From: Pantoea dispersa | GTDB lineage: Bacteria; Pseudomonadota; Gammaproteobacteria; Enterobacterales; Enterobacteriaceae | Assembly (NCBI RefSeq): GCF_014155765.1 | Contig: NZ_SCKT01000007.1 | Coordinates: forward strand, 43,362 to 107,361 | DNA: 64,000 nucleotides | Direction: 5' to 3' | Part shown: positions 1 through 8,726 of the stretch, in pieces | How the letters are laid out: each line of letters opens with the position of its first letter | Position numbering within the stretch: position 1 is the first letter of the stretch | Position numbers and translations under genes: made by a program | The notes under the pieces: model-generated | Seen by the model: the letters and a program-made list of their open reading frames with translations, nothing else | Database searches by the model: none | What the model was told of the DNA's origin: nothing

Positions 1-1
1 A

Positions 2-1105
2 TCGCTGGCGGAGATCACCGCTGCCGAATGGGATGCGCTGTTACCTGACAATCAACCTTTTTTGCGTCACGCCTTCCTGCTCGCGCTGGAAGAGAGTGGC
101 AGCGTGCGCGCGGAAAACGGCTGGCAGCCGGATCATCTGCTGTGGCGCGAAGACGGCAGGCTGCGTGCGGCGCTGCCGGGCTACCGTAAAAACAACTCGT
201 GGGGCGAATATGTGTTCGATCACGCGTGGGCCGATGCCTGCCAGCGTGCCGGCATCGCCTATTACCCCAAATGGCTCGGCGCCATTCCGTTCAGCCCGGT
301 GACCGGTGCGCGTCTGCTGGGCGACGAGACGGCCATCATCCCGATGCTGGAAGCGCTGCCCGATGCGTTGCAGCGGCACGGCTTAAGCGGGGCGCATATC
401 AACTTCACCACGCCGCACGCCAACGCGCTGCTGGCAACCCAGCCGGACTGGCTGGCGCGCCTCGGCGTGCAGTATCACTGGCACAATCGCGGCTACCGCG
501 ATTTTCACGACTTTCTCGACACGCTGATGTCGCGCAAACGCAAGCAGCTGCGCAAAGAGCGCGAACAGGTGGCCAGCAGCGGCTTTGCGTTTAACTGGTA
601 TCGCGGCGATGAGCTGCGTGAAGATCAGTGGGATTTTGTGTATACCTGCTACGCCAACACCTACGCGGTGCGCGGCCAGCATCCCTATCTGACGCGCTCC
701 TTCTTCAGCCTGCTGGCGGAGCGGATGCCGCAGGCGATTCGCGTGGTGATCGCCACGCTACAGCAGCAGCCCGCGGCCATGGCCTTCTGTCTGGTGGATG
801 ACGACACGCTGTATGGCCGCTACTGGGGCTGTCTGGCAGAGTTTGACCGGCTGCACTTCGAGACCTGTTTCTACCAGGGCATGGATTTCGCCATCGCCGA
901 AGGGCTGCAGCGCTTTGATGCCGGTGCGCAGGGCGAGCACAAGCTGGTGCGCGGCTTTGAACCGCAACTCACCCACTCCTGGCACTATCTGTGCCATCCG
1001 GGGCTGCGTGAGGCGGTCGGGGATTTTCTGCAGCAGGAGCGGGCAGGGGTACGCGCCTGGGCACAGGAAGCGCGCGACGCCCTGCCTTACCGGCGCGGCG
1101 ATTAA
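2..1105 (+). CDS. FemAB-like acyltransferase family protein (DUF482/PF04339), 5' end cut by window edge
   Basis: The reading frame is open from base 2, and its first ATG/GTG/TTG-type codon (TTG at 62) lies inside conserved-looking protein, so the true start is upstream of the window. The visible part is about 367 residues. It resembles the PF04339 'peptidoglycan biosynthesis/recognition' family, a GNAT-fold relative of FemAB; typical members are about 370-390 residues, so only a few N-terminal residues are missing. A basic patch (RKRKQLRKER near the middle) and a C-terminal LVRGFEP-like motif fit the family. The biochemical role is not established, and I infer only an acyl or aminoacyl transfer. 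The stop codon overlaps that of the convergent ABC exporter by four bases (ATTAAT). Confidence 0.8.
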   Translation, partial: SLAEITAAEWDALLPDNQPFLRHAFLLALEESGSVRAENGWQPDHLLWREDGRLRAALPGYRKNNSWGEYVFDHAWADACQRAGIAYYPKWLGAIPFSPVTGARLLGDETAIIPMLEALPDALQRHGLSGAHINFTTPHANALLATQPDWLARLGVQYHWHNRGYRDFHDFLDTLMSRKRKQLRKEREQVASSGFAFNWYRGDELREDQWDFVYTCYANTYAVRGQHPYLTRSFFSLLAERMPQAIRVVIATLQQQPAAMAFCLVDDDTLYGRYWGCLAEFDRLHFETCFYQGMDFAIAEGLQRFDAGAQGEHKLVRGFEPQLTHSWHYLCHPGLREAVGDFLQQERAGVRAWAQEARDALPYRRGD

Positions 1106-2934
1106 TCGACGCCGACAAATCCGCCGGTCTGATGCTGCCACAGGCGCGCGTACAGCCCGCCGTGCGCCAGCAGTTCGCGATGGTTACCCATCTCAACAAT
1201 GCCGCCGTTCTCCAGCACCACCAGCCGGTCCATTTTCGCGATGGTCGACAGGCGATGGGCGATGGCGATCACCGTTTTGCCCTGCATCAGCGTCTCCAGG
1301 CTCTCCTGAATCGCCGCTTCCACTTCCGAGTCGAGCGCCGACGTGGCTTCATCCATGATCAGAACCGGCGCATCTTTCAGCAGCACGCGGGCGATGGCAA
1401 TACGCTGGCGCTGGCCGCCAGAGAGTTTGACGCCGCGCTCGCCGACGTGCGCATCCAGCCCGGTACGGCCCTGCGGATCGGAGAGCAGCGGGATAAACTC
1501 GTCGGCGCGGGCGCGCAAAATCGCCGCCTGCAGTTCGGCTTCGCTGGCATCCGGGCGACCGTACAGCAGGTTTTCGCGAATCGAGCGGTGCAGCAGCGAC
1601 GTATCCTGGGTGATCATGCCAATCTGACTGCGCAGGCTCGCCTGTGTGACCTGCGCGATGTCCTGATCGTCAATCAGGATGCGCCCGCCGTTGATGTCAT
1701 ACAGCCGCAGCAGCAGGTTCACGAGGGTCGATTTACCGGCGCCGGACGGGCCAATCAGACCGATTTTCTCGCCAGGCTTGATATTGAGATTCAGGCGGTT
1801 AATCACCTGGCGGCCGCCGCCGTAGTCAAAACGCACATCCTCAAAGCGGATCTGGCCACGCATCACCTGCAGCTTTTTCGCCTGCGGCGCATCCTGCACG
1901 CTGAGCGGTTGCGCAATGGTGTTCAGGCCATCCTGCACCATGCCGATGTTTTCGAAGATGCCGTTCACCACCCACATGATCCAGCCGGACATGTTCACCA
2001 GGCGAATCACCAGCCCGGTGGCCAGCGCGATGGCGCCTACGCTGATCAGCGACTGGCTCCACAGCCACAGCGCGAGGCCGGAGGTGCTGACAATCAGCAG
2101 GCCATTGAGCGTCGACAGCGTGATATCCATGCTGGTCACCATGCGGCTGGCATGCTGGGTTTTGTCGGTCTGTTCCTGAATGGCGTCGCGCGCGTAGCGT
2201 TTTTCCAGATCGTTATGGGCAAACAGTTTCAGGGTAGCGATGTTGGTGTAACCGTCAACGATAGTGCCCATCAGCTTCGAGCGCGCCTCGGATGACACCA
2301 CCGAGCGCTGCTTGACGCGCGGCACAAAGAAGCGCAGCGACAAACTGTACGCCACAATCCAGATGATCAGCGGAATCATCAGGCGCCAGTCGGCTTCCGC
2401 GAACAGCACCAGTGAGGTCACGGCGTAAATCACCACGTGCCAGATGGCATCCACCAGCTGAACCGCCGAGTCACGCAGCGAGTTACCGGTTTGCATGATG
2501 CGCTGGGCGATACGGCCGGCAAAATCGTTCTGGAAGAAATTGAGGCTCTGCCGCAGCACATAGTTGTGATGCTGCCAGCGAATCATGCTGGTCATGCTGG
2601 GGTTAATACTTTGATGCACCAGCATATCGTGCAGTGCGATCACCACCGGCCGCAGCACCAGCGCCACCGCCGCCATCCACAGCAGAATCGGCCAGTTATC
2701 GCTGAACAGCGTGGCGGGCGTGGTGTGATTGACCAGATCGATAATACGGCTGAGATAGCTGAAAAGCGCCACTTCGATCAGCGCCTGCGCCAGTCCGACA
2801 ATCAGCAGCGCGACAAAACTTGGCCACACCTGACGCAGATAATAGAGGTAAAACGGCCACACGCTGGCGGGTGGGGAATCGGTGGGGGCATCCTGAAAAA
2901 TATTGATAAAACGTTCAAAACGACGATACAACAT
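1102..2934 (-). CDS. ABC-type multidrug/lipid exporter, fused permease-ATPase
   Basis: 610-residue half-transporter of the MsbA-like exporter family. The N-terminal ~330 residues hold the transmembrane domain with about six helices. The nucleotide-binding domain follows: Walker A GPSGAGKST at about 395-403, signature LSGGQ at about 504, Walker B VLIMDE at about 524 and the H-loop AHRLST near 557. All catalytic elements are intact. Such proteins act as dimers in the inner membrane and export hydrophobic drugs or lipids; the substrate cannot be read from sequence. It is convergent with the FemAB-like gene (four-base stop overlap) and divergent from the GNAT gene. ATG at 2934 is preceded only by a weak AGAGTGG-like ribosome site. 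Confidence 0.9.
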   Translation of the reverse strand: MLYRRFERFINIFQDAPTDSPPASVWPFYLYYLRQVWPSFVALLIVGLAQALIEVALFSYLSRIIDLVNHTTPATLFSDNWPILLWMAAVALVLRPVVIALHDMLVHQSINPSMTSMIRWQHHNYVLRQSLNFFQNDFAGRIAQRIMQTGNSLRDSAVQLVDAIWHVVIYAVTSLVLFAEADWRLMIPLIIWIVAYSLSLRFFVPRVKQRSVVSSEARSKLMGTIVDGYTNIATLKLFAHNDLEKRYARDAIQEQTDKTQHASRMVTSMDITLSTLNGLLIVSTSGLALWLWSQSLISVGAIALATGLVIRLVNMSGWIMWVVNGIFENIGMVQDGLNTIAQPLSVQDAPQAKKLQVMRGQIRFEDVRFDYGGGRQVINRLNLNIKPGEKIGLIGPSGAGKSTLVNLLLRLYDINGGRILIDDQDIAQVTQASLRSQIGMITQDTSLLHRSIRENLLYGRPDASEAELQAAILRARADEFIPLLSDPQGRTGLDAHVGERGVKLSGGQRQRIAIARVLLKDAPVLIMDEATSALDSEVEAAIQESLETLMQGKTVIAIAHRLSTIAKMDRLVVLENGGIVEMGNHRELLAHGGLYARLWQHQTGGFVGVD

Positions 2935-2997
2935 AAGGCCACTCTTTCCGATCGGTGAGAGTTAACAGCTTAGTGCAACTGAACAGGGATTATCGAC

Positions 2998-3492
2998 ATG
3001 GATTTGCAGATTCGCGGACGCGAACCGGGCGATGCCGCCGCCTATCAACGTTTATACAGTCATCCCGAGGTGTATCGCTGGACCACGCAGTTGCCGTTTC
3101 CCAGCGTCGCCACCTGGCAGAAAAAATTCGAGCCGATGAACAGCGAAGGCCATATCGGCTTTGTGGCGGAAATCGACGGGCAGATGGTGGGCGAGCTGAC
3201 GCTGTTTACCGAACAGCGGCCGCGTACGCGTCACAGCATCAGCTTTGGTATTGGCGTCGATCCGGCGTTTAGCGGTCGTGGCATCGGTGAGCGGCTGATC
3301 CGCACCGGTATCGACTATGCCTTTAACTGGCTGGGCGTGATCCGCGTTGAGCTGGAAGTGTTTCACGACAACCAGCGCGCGCTGCGTCTGTATCAGCGCC
3401 TGGGCTTTGAGCAGGAAGGCGTGAAGCGCAAAGCCTGCCTGCGCGAGGGCGAGTACCACGACATCATCGTCATGGCGATACTGCGCGAGTGA
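2998..3492 (+). CDS. GNAT family N-acetyltransferase (YhhY/AaaT-like)
   Basis: 164 residues, a single GNAT domain. The acetyl-CoA binding loop is visible as a GRGIGE-type stretch (FSGRGIGERLIRTGI), followed by the beta5-alpha4 segment LEVFHDNQRALRLYQRLGF. E. coli YhhY, which acetylates some amino acids, has the same pattern including the EVY near the N-terminus and a C-terminal GEY-D motif. The substrate here is unknown; similarity to YhhY is my reading, not a search result. Monocistronic, divergent from the ABC exporter, and followed by a repeat array. Confidence 0.8.
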   Translation: MDLQIRGREPGDAAAYQRLYSHPEVYRWTTQLPFPSVATWQKKFEPMNSEGHIGFVAEIDGQMVGELTLFTEQRPRTRHSISFGIGVDPAFSGRGIGERLIRTGIDYAFNWLGVIRVELEVFHDNQRALRLYQRLGFEQEGVKRKACLREGEYHDIIVMAILRE

Positions 3493-3530
3493 TGGTTGCG
3501 TCGGCCTGGAACCAGGGCGCCCGGTAACCA

Positions 3531-3743
3531 GGTCGCCATAAATGGCGCCCCTACAATTTCACAGACTACCTGTAGGGTGCGCATTCATGCGCACCAGGAA
3601 TCAGGTCGCCATAAATAGCGCCCCTACAGTGTTCACAGAATATCTGTAGGGTGCGCATTCATGCGCACCAGGAACCAGGTCGCCATAAATGGTGCCCCTA
3701 CAGTGTTCGCAGAATATCTGTAGGGTGCGCATTCATGCGCACC
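3531..3743. repeat. Three tandem ~74-bp units of paired GTAG-headed hairpins
   Basis: Units start at 3531, 3604 and 3678. Each has a left hairpin with stem GGTCGCCAT/ATGGCG.CC ending in CTACA, then 14-20 bases, then TGTAG followed by a right hairpin GGTGCGCAT/ATGCGCACC. The arms face each other (CTAC inward, GTAG outward), as in REP doublets, but their stems differ. A degenerate fourth left arm follows up to about 3780. This fills the 296-base gap between the GNAT gene and the sugar-binding protein gene; no gene is visible in it. Confidence 0.85.
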
Positions 3744-3788
3744 AGGCAACCCAGCTCGCCACAATCGCGCCCCGGCAGTGTCCGCCTG

Positions 3789-4703
3789 CTACTGGCTGCG
3801 CTCGACGTATTTTTGCATATTCTCTTTGGTCACCAGCTCGAACGGAATCCACACGTGTGAAGCCACTTTCTCGCCTTTAATCAGCTTCTGCGCCACGTCT
3901 ACCGAGGTTTTGCCCTGACCGATGGCGTCCTGAAACACCGTCACCTGCATCTTATCCTGCGCCAGAGCCTTCAGGCCGTCCGGCGTGGCGTCGATGCCGC
4001 CCACCAGAATCTTTTTATTGCTCTTTGCCAGCGCCATTGCCGCGCCAATCGCCATCTCATCGTTATTGGCCGCGACGATATCGATCGCTTCACCGTTGCC
4101 AATCCAGTTGAGCATCAGGTCCATGCCTTCGTTGCGCGCATAATTTGCTGGCTGCTTCTGTACCACTTTCATGCCTGGGTATTTCGCCACCACCTGCTCG
4201 ACATCTTTGGTGCGCTGCAGCGCGCCGGCATCGGTCAGGTTGCCGATCATGATCGCCACGTTACCTTTATAATTTGCCAGCTTAGCCAGCGCCTCCATTT
4301 GCAGCGTGCCGGATTCGCGTTCGTCCGAACCAACAAACACCACGCCGGGCGGCAGGGTTTTATCGCCTGGCGTGCGGTTGACGTACACCAGCGGAATTTT
4401 CGCCTGCTGCGCCAGTCTGGTCAGCTGTGGTGTGCTGGCAGAATCCACCGGATCGACGATGATGGCATCCACGCCAGCGCTGATAAAACTCTGCACCTGG
4501 TCGGTCTGGCGGCCGACGTCGCCGCGCGCATCTTCAAACTGGGCATCCAGCCCGCGCGCTTTGGCTTCTTTATCAATGGCATGACGAATAATGGTAAGGA
4601 AGTTCTGGTCAAAATAGGCCATCGACACGCCGATCTTCTCCGCCAGCGCGGAAGCAGAACTGGTCAGCAGGCCAAGTAACAGTATCGCCTTGAGGGTTTT
4701 CAT
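3789..4703 (-). CDS. Periplasmic sugar-binding protein (RbsB-like, Peripla_BP_4), orphan
   Basis: 304 residues with a clear signal peptide (MKTLKAILLLGLLTSSASALA, then EKIGV). The mature part follows the ribose-binding protein pattern: GVSMAYFDQNF, FISAGVDAIIVDPVDS, ANNDEMAIGAAMAL and VGGIDATPDGLKAL, which form the two lobes and hinge of a type I periplasmic binding protein. It should deliver a sugar or polyol to an ABC importer, but no permease or ATPase gene lies beside it. Start chosen at ATG 4703, with TGGAG six bases upstream. An 8-bp inverted repeat lies about 40-70 bases upstream of the start and may be an operator. The ligand cannot be named. Confidence 0.88.
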   Translation of the reverse strand: MKTLKAILLLGLLTSSASALAEKIGVSMAYFDQNFLTIIRHAIDKEAKARGLDAQFEDARGDVGRQTDQVQSFISAGVDAIIVDPVDSASTPQLTRLAQQAKIPLVYVNRTPGDKTLPPGVVFVGSDERESGTLQMEALAKLANYKGNVAIMIGNLTDAGALQRTKDVEQVVAKYPGMKVVQKQPANYARNEGMDLMLNWIGNGEAIDIVAANNDEMAIGAAMALAKSNKKILVGGIDATPDGLKALAQDKMQVTVFQDAIGQGKTSVDVAQKLIKGEKVASHVWIPFELVTKENMQKYVERSQ

Positions 4704-4740
4704 CGCAGACTCCAGAGTAAGCTGTTTATTAGAATAAATT

Positions 4741-4771
4741 TTTCATTGGTGTTAAAAATGGCTCAATGAAA
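4741..4771. promoter_or_regulatory. Inverted repeat upstream of the sugar-binding protein gene
   Basis: TTTCATTG at 4741-4748 and CAATGAAA at 4764-4771 form a perfect 8-bp inverted repeat with a 15-base centre. It lies 38-68 bases upstream of the minus-strand start at 4703, where a promoter would be. It could be an operator. No T-run follows, so a terminator is less likely. Confidence 0.4.
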
Positions 4772-4831
4772 TCATTTTCAGCCTACGAGCCGGCAGCAGA
4801 GCTGGCAATCTGCTGCGTGGTAATTTGCTGT

Positions 4832-4959
4832 GTAGCGCACAATTTGCCCGACGCGCATGGATGCTTTGCCTGCTCATAGTGATCGCGCAAACTCTTTTCT
4901 CAGCGCTGGCGCACATTCCGCGGCGAAAGCCAGCACGGATTGAAGATTTTGTGCGCTAC
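4832..4959. promoter_or_regulatory. Intergenic region with two distant inverted 11-mers, upstream of the MFS gene
   Basis: The 435-base gap 4704-5138 has no gene. GTAGCGCACAA at 4832-4842 and TTGTGCGCTAC at 4949-4959 are exact reverse complements 106 bases apart. They could be paired sites for a looping regulator of the MFS gene, or remnants of GTAG-headed repeats. No confident -35/-10 pair was identified. Confidence 0.35.
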
Positions 4960-5138
4960 CGCACCCGGCTTTGTGTCAGCGACCAAAACCCGCGCCGTTT
5001 CGCCGCGCGGATTCCTTCATTCGCACAATGACCAGAGCAACACTGGCTTCCTATAGTTGCTGAACAGGGAAATCTGCGCGGTATTCCTGACCATCATCGC
5101 TTCGGGGCAGGATGCTCCTCCATCAAGGAATTCAGCCT

Positions 5139-6533
5139 ATGTTGCAACGCAAAAACCGCAGCCAGAACAGCCATGTGCGTATCTGGATCCTTTGCCTGAT
5201 TCTGTTCCTGTCAGTGGTCGCTTATGCCGATCGCTCGATCCTGTCGATCTCCGGCTCAGCGATCAAACAGGAGTTTGGCCTGTCGGCGATCCAGCTCGGC
5301 CTGATCCTTTCGGCCTTTAGTTGGGCGTATGTTATCGGTCAGATCCCCGGCGGATTGATTCTCGATCGCTTCGGCACCAAAAAGGTCTACGGCGTGACGC
5401 TGGCGCTGTGGTCGGTTTCGACCCTGCTGATGGGATTTGTCGGTGAGTTTTCCAGTGGCATGACCATGGCGCTGACGCTGATGTTTGCGCTGCGCTTCGC
5501 GCTGGGCCTGATTGAGGCGCCGAGCTTTCCCGCCAACGCCCGCGCAGTCATCATGTGGTTCCCGGGCGCAGAGCGCGGACGCGCATCGTCGCTGTTTGCC
5601 TCGGCACAATACTTTGCCGTGGCGATATTCTCACCGCTCTCCGGCTGGCTGGTGTCGCGTTATGGCTGGGAATGGCCATTCTTTGTGCTCGGCGGCATCG
5701 GCGTGCTGGCGGTGTTTGTCTGGGCGGGCTATATGCGCAGCCCGCGTCAGCATCCGCACGTTTCCGCCAGCGAGTTGCATTACATTGAACAGGGCGGCGC
5801 GCTGGTGGATATCGACGCCGCGCAAACGCTGCGGGCACGGCCACCGATCAGCAAAGCGATGTTTAAAACATTGCTCACCAACCGCATGCTGTGGTGCGCC
5901 TACCTCGGCCAGTATTGCACTATCGCGCTTAGCTACTTCTTCATTACCTGGTTCCCGATCTATCTGGTGCAGGCGCGCGGCATGAACATTCTGGATGCCG
6001 GTTTCGCCACCATTGCACCGGCGCTGTTTGGCTTTCTGGGCGGCATCAGCGGTGGCTACATCTCAGATAAGCTGCTGGCGCGCGGCTGGAGCCTGTCGTG
6101 GGCGCGCAAAACGCCGTACATCGTTGGCATGCTGATGGCCGCATCGCTGATTCTGGCGGCGGTGATCCCTTCCAACGCCGGCATTATCGCCATCATGTCG
6201 TTTGCCTTCTTCGGCAAAGGCGTGGCGGCGGGCGCGGGCACCTGGACCGTGGTCAGCGATACGGCCCCCAAAGAGGCGGTTGGCCTCGCCGGCGCGATCT
6301 TCAACGGCATCGGCAACATGGCAGGATTTATTACGCCGCTGTTGTTTGGCGTGATCGTTGGCCTGACCGGCAGCTACAGCATTGGCCTGGTGTTCGTCGG
6401 TGCGCACTGTGTCGTCGCGGCACTGCTGTTCCTGCTGGTGATGGGCCCGATTGAACGCGTAGGCGATCGGTCTGAGGTTGCCGATCTGGAATCCCGATCG
6501 GAAATAAACTATGATGTTAAAAAGTGCACTTGA
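5139..6533 (+). CDS. MFS transporter, anion:cation symporter type (GudP/GarP-like)
   Basis: 464 residues from ATG 5139, which has AAGGA nine bases upstream; the ATG at 5112 has no such site. About twelve hydrophobic segments. The N-terminal YADRSILSISGSAIKQEFGLS and the following DRFGTKKVYG loop (MFS motif A) resemble the E. coli D-glucarate/galactarate permeases GudP and GarP, members of the anion:cation symporter family. I therefore expect proton-coupled uptake of a sugar acid in the inner membrane. No catabolic genes for glucarate are next to it, so the substrate remains open. The 3' end overlaps the higBA operator region. Confidence 0.82.
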   Translation: MLQRKNRSQNSHVRIWILCLILFLSVVAYADRSILSISGSAIKQEFGLSAIQLGLILSAFSWAYVIGQIPGGLILDRFGTKKVYGVTLALWSVSTLLMGFVGEFSSGMTMALTLMFALRFALGLIEAPSFPANARAVIMWFPGAERGRASSLFASAQYFAVAIFSPLSGWLVSRYGWEWPFFVLGGIGVLAVFVWAGYMRSPRQHPHVSASELHYIEQGGALVDIDAAQTLRARPPISKAMFKTLLTNRMLWCAYLGQYCTIALSYFFITWFPIYLVQARGMNILDAGFATIAPALFGFLGGISGGYISDKLLARGWSLSWARKTPYIVGMLMAASLILAAVIPSNAGIIAIMSFAFFGKGVAAGAGTWTVVSDTAPKEAVGLAGAIFNGIGNMAGFITPLLFGVIVGLTGSYSIGLVFVGAHCVVAALLFLLVMGPIERVGDRSEVADLESRSEINYDVKKCT

Positions 6534-6558
6534 GCACTGTGCATGAGTGCACTATTTT
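6523..6558 (+). promoter_or_regulatory. higBA promoter with two AGTGCACT palindromes
   Basis: The perfect palindrome AGTGCACT occurs at 6523-6530 and 6546-6553, 23 bases (about two helical turns) apart. Between and over them lies a good sigma-70 promoter, TTGAGC (6530-6535), 17-base spacer, TATTTT (6553-6558), about 35 bases before higB. Antitoxins of this type repress their own operon, so these are likely HigA operators (inference). The first copy lies in the last codons of the MFS gene. Confidence 0.65.
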
Positions 6559-6592
6559 ACCTGCTGGTTCGTAAGACAGGCAGGGAAGCAGG

Positions 6593-6892
6593 ATGGGTTC
6601 AATCAGGGCGTTTCGTCAGGCCTGGCTGGCACAATTTTATACCCATGGGACACCGCATGCGCAGATTCCGCGTGCGATTGAATCAGCGCTGGCGCGTAAG
6701 CTGGATATCATTCATGCCGCCACTTCGCATCAGGATTTGCGTTCGCCGCCGGGTAACCGTTTTGAAGCGTTAAAGCCGCCGCTGCTGGGTTATTATTCGA
6801 TTCGGGTTAACGCGCAGTATCGGCTAATTTTCCAGTGGGCAAAAGGCGAAGCCTGGGATCTGTATCTGGATCCGCACCGCTACAAAAAATAG
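6593..6892 (+). CDS. higB: Type II toxin HigB (RelE/ParE superfamily mRNA interferase)
   Basis: 99 residues. The pattern RPLKP-type loop plus GYYSIRVNAQYRLIFQW and the ending DPHRYKK match the HigB toxins of the Rts1 class, which cut mRNA at the ribosome. The toxin gene comes first and the antitoxin second, the order typical of higBA and the reverse of most toxin-antitoxin operons. The ATG at 6593 has AGGGA just upstream. The Arg/Tyr residues of the RelE-type active face (YRLIFQW) are present, so the toxin looks intact. Confidence 0.9.
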   Translation: MGSIRAFRQAWLAQFYTHGTPHAQIPRAIESALARKLDIIHAATSHQDLRSPPGNRFEALKPPLLGYYSIRVNAQYRLIFQWAKGEAWDLYLDPHRYKK

Positions 6893-6940
6893 CGCTAACG
6901 ATCCCTTCTGGCCCGCTACCCGTACCAAAGAGAGCACCTT

Positions 6941-7273
6941 ATGAAACAAGCAATGCGCAAACCCACCAGCGTGGGGGACGTCCTGCAGTATGAATTTCTC
7001 GAACCGCTCAACCTCAAAGTGAATGATCTGGCGGAGATGCTGAATGTGCATCGCAACACCGTCAGCGCGCTGGTGAATAACAACCGTAAACTCAGCACTG
7101 AGATGGCCTACCGGCTGGCACGGGTTTTCGCCACCTCGATTGAATTCTGGCTTAACCTGCAGCGTCATCTCGATCAGTGGGAAGTGGAAAATGACGCCAG
7201 AACGCAGGAGGAGTTAAGCCGTGTCATGACGCTGAGTGCCTTTTTAGCCCAGCGCGGCACGCAGGTTGCCTGA
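6941..7273 (+). CDS. higA: Antitoxin HigA (Xre-family helix-turn-helix)
   Basis: 110 residues. The helix-turn-helix is clear: VNDLAEMLNVHRNTVSALVNNNRKLSTEMAYRLAR, followed by the HigA hallmark FATSIEFWLNLQRHLD. The protein neutralises HigB and is expected to bind the operon promoter. It starts 48 bases after higB and has the site AGAGAGCACC upstream. The C-terminal stretch EELSRVMTLSAFLAQRG is a normal-length tail. Confidence 0.92.
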   Translation: MKQAMRKPTSVGDVLQYEFLEPLNLKVNDLAEMLNVHRNTVSALVNNNRKLSTEMAYRLARVFATSIEFWLNLQRHLDQWEVENDARTQEELSRVMTLSAFLAQRGTQVA

Positions 7274-7364
7274 ACCTGACCCGACCAGTCACGCCGCCCT
7301 GAAGATTTTTTGCTCAGCTGCCGATATCACTCCTTACCATCCACTGATATTAAGGAGCGATATC

Positions 7365-8528
7365 GTGATAAAGCTGATTACCGTTGACGAGCTGCGGCCA
7401 GGCATGTTTATCCACAAGCTTGAGGTCTGGTGGATCAAGGACAAACGCATTCGCAACCAGATGCTGATCACCGATAAGCGTCAGATCGCCCTGATCCGTA
7501 ACGAGGGGATCCAGCAGGTATGGATCGATCCCGAGCGGTCGGTGCGCGCGCCTGCCACGCCGCAGCCGAAAAAAGACATTCCACAGACGCCGTTTTTCCG
7601 CGAGATGGATCAGGCGCAGTGCATCTTCAACCAGGGCAAGCCGCAGGTGCTGGCGATGTTCAACGAAGCGCGCATGGGGCAGGGCCTCGATCTTGCCTTT
7701 ACCCTTGAGCTGGTCGATGAAATTGCCGGATCGATTACCCGCGAGCCAACCGCGCTGCTCAGCGTGGCGCGGCTGAAAAATCATGACGATTACACTTACC
7801 TGCACTCCATGGCGGTGTGCGGTCTGATGATTTCGCTGGGCAAGAAAATGGGGCTGGATGAGCAGCAGTTGCGTCGCGTGGGCATGGGCGGATTGCTGCA
7901 TGACGTCGGTAAAGCCGCGGTGCCGCTGACCATCCTCAACAAGCCGGATAAGCTCACCGACGAAGAGTTTACGATTATGCGGCAGCATCCAATCGTCGGT
8001 GCGCAAATGCTGATGGAAGCCCATGCGGATGAAGATTTGCTGGATATTGCGCTGCATCACCATGAAAAATTCGATGGCAGCGGCTATCCGCATCGGCTGC
8101 AGGGCGAAGAGATCTCGCTGTACGCACGCATGGCGGCGGTGTGTGACGTCTACGACGCGGTGACCTCCGATCGCCCGTATCGCAAAGGCTGGACGCCGGC
8201 GGAGGCGATGCACAATATGCTGAGCTGGCGCGGCCACTTTGACAGTGCGCTGCTGCACGCGTTTGTGCGCACCATCGGTATTTATCCGGTGGGCTCGCTG
8301 GTACGGCTGGCCTCCGGGCGCGTGGCGCTGGTGGTGCAGGCCGGGGAAAAATCGCTGCTGAAACCCAAAGTGCATGTGTTCTGGTCGCTGCATTCGCAGC
8401 GCGAGGTCAAACCGGAAGCGCTGGACCTCGGCGACAGCTTCTGCACCGATACCATCACTGGCGCTGAGGACAGCGGCTTGTGGCACAACGTTGACCTGAA
8501 CCGCATCTGGGCGCTGGAAAGCGCCTGA
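7365..8528 (+). CDS. HD-GYP domain cyclic-di-GMP phosphodiesterase
   Basis: 387 residues from GTG 7365, chosen because TAAGGAG lies nine bases upstream; an open frame continues to 7266 but overlaps higA. N-terminal DUF3391-type domain (LITVDELRPGMFIHKL), then an HD-GYP domain: HD pair at about 179-180 (LLHDVGKAAVP) and the motif HHHEKFDGSGYP at about 231-242, complete for metal binding and GYP function. The expected reaction is hydrolysis of cyclic di-GMP to GMP or pGpG, favouring motility over biofilm. Cytoplasmic, no membrane segment. Single gene. A diguanylate cyclase lies at 61.7-62.7 kb of the same window. Confidence 0.9.
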   Translation: MIKLITVDELRPGMFIHKLEVWWIKDKRIRNQMLITDKRQIALIRNEGIQQVWIDPERSVRAPATPQPKKDIPQTPFFREMDQAQCIFNQGKPQVLAMFNEARMGQGLDLAFTLELVDEIAGSITREPTALLSVARLKNHDDYTYLHSMAVCGLMISLGKKMGLDEQQLRRVGMGGLLHDVGKAAVPLTILNKPDKLTDEEFTIMRQHPIVGAQMLMEAHADEDLLDIALHHHEKFDGSGYPHRLQGEEISLYARMAAVCDVYDAVTSDRPYRKGWTPAEAMHNMLSWRGHFDSALLHAFVRTIGIYPVGSLVRLASGRVALVVQAGEKSLLKPKVHVFWSLHSQREVKPEALDLGDSFCTDTITGAEDSGLWHNVDLNRIWALESA

Positions 8529-8540
8529 TCTGCCCGCGTT

Positions 8541-8557
8541 TTTATACTTTCTTTACG
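8541..8557 (+). promoter_or_regulatory. KdpE-binding-site-like sequence upstream of kdpF
   Basis: TTTATACTTTCTTTACG lies 80-96 bases upstream of the kdpF start. From memory it closely matches the T-rich KdpE operator of E. coli kdpFABC (TTTATACTTTTTTTAC...). A second T-rich stretch follows at 8571-8588. Conservation suggests a KdpE protein still acts in this organism although no kdpE gene is seen here. Confidence 0.6.
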
Positions 8558-8636
8558 CCCGCTCTGCGCCTTTTTACCCCTTCTTTATGCCGCGCCGCGC
8601 ATGCTTGCTGCACTACCAAATCCTCTGGAGGTTGCT

Positions 8637-8726
8637 GTGAGTGTGGGCGTGATAGCCGGCATCGTGCTGGTATTTTTATTACTGGGCTACCTGATTTATG
8701 CCCTGCTTAATGCGGAGGCATTCTGA
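8637..8726 (+). CDS. kdpF: KdpF, small subunit of the Kdp potassium ATPase
   Basis: 29 residues starting at GTG 8637: one hydrophobic helix ([19 protein letters not shown]) ending NAEAF, the typical KdpF pattern. The strong site CTGGAGG ends five bases before the GTG. The stop TGA shares its A with the kdpA ATG (TGATG), so translation is coupled. KdpF stabilises the KdpABC complex in the inner membrane. Confidence 0.93.
   Translation: MSVGVIAGIVLVFLLLGYLIYALLNAEAF

Noticed and set aside
62-1105. TTG at 62 as the start of the first gene
   Set aside because: The frame stays open to the window edge with plausible coding sequence, so the start is outside the window.
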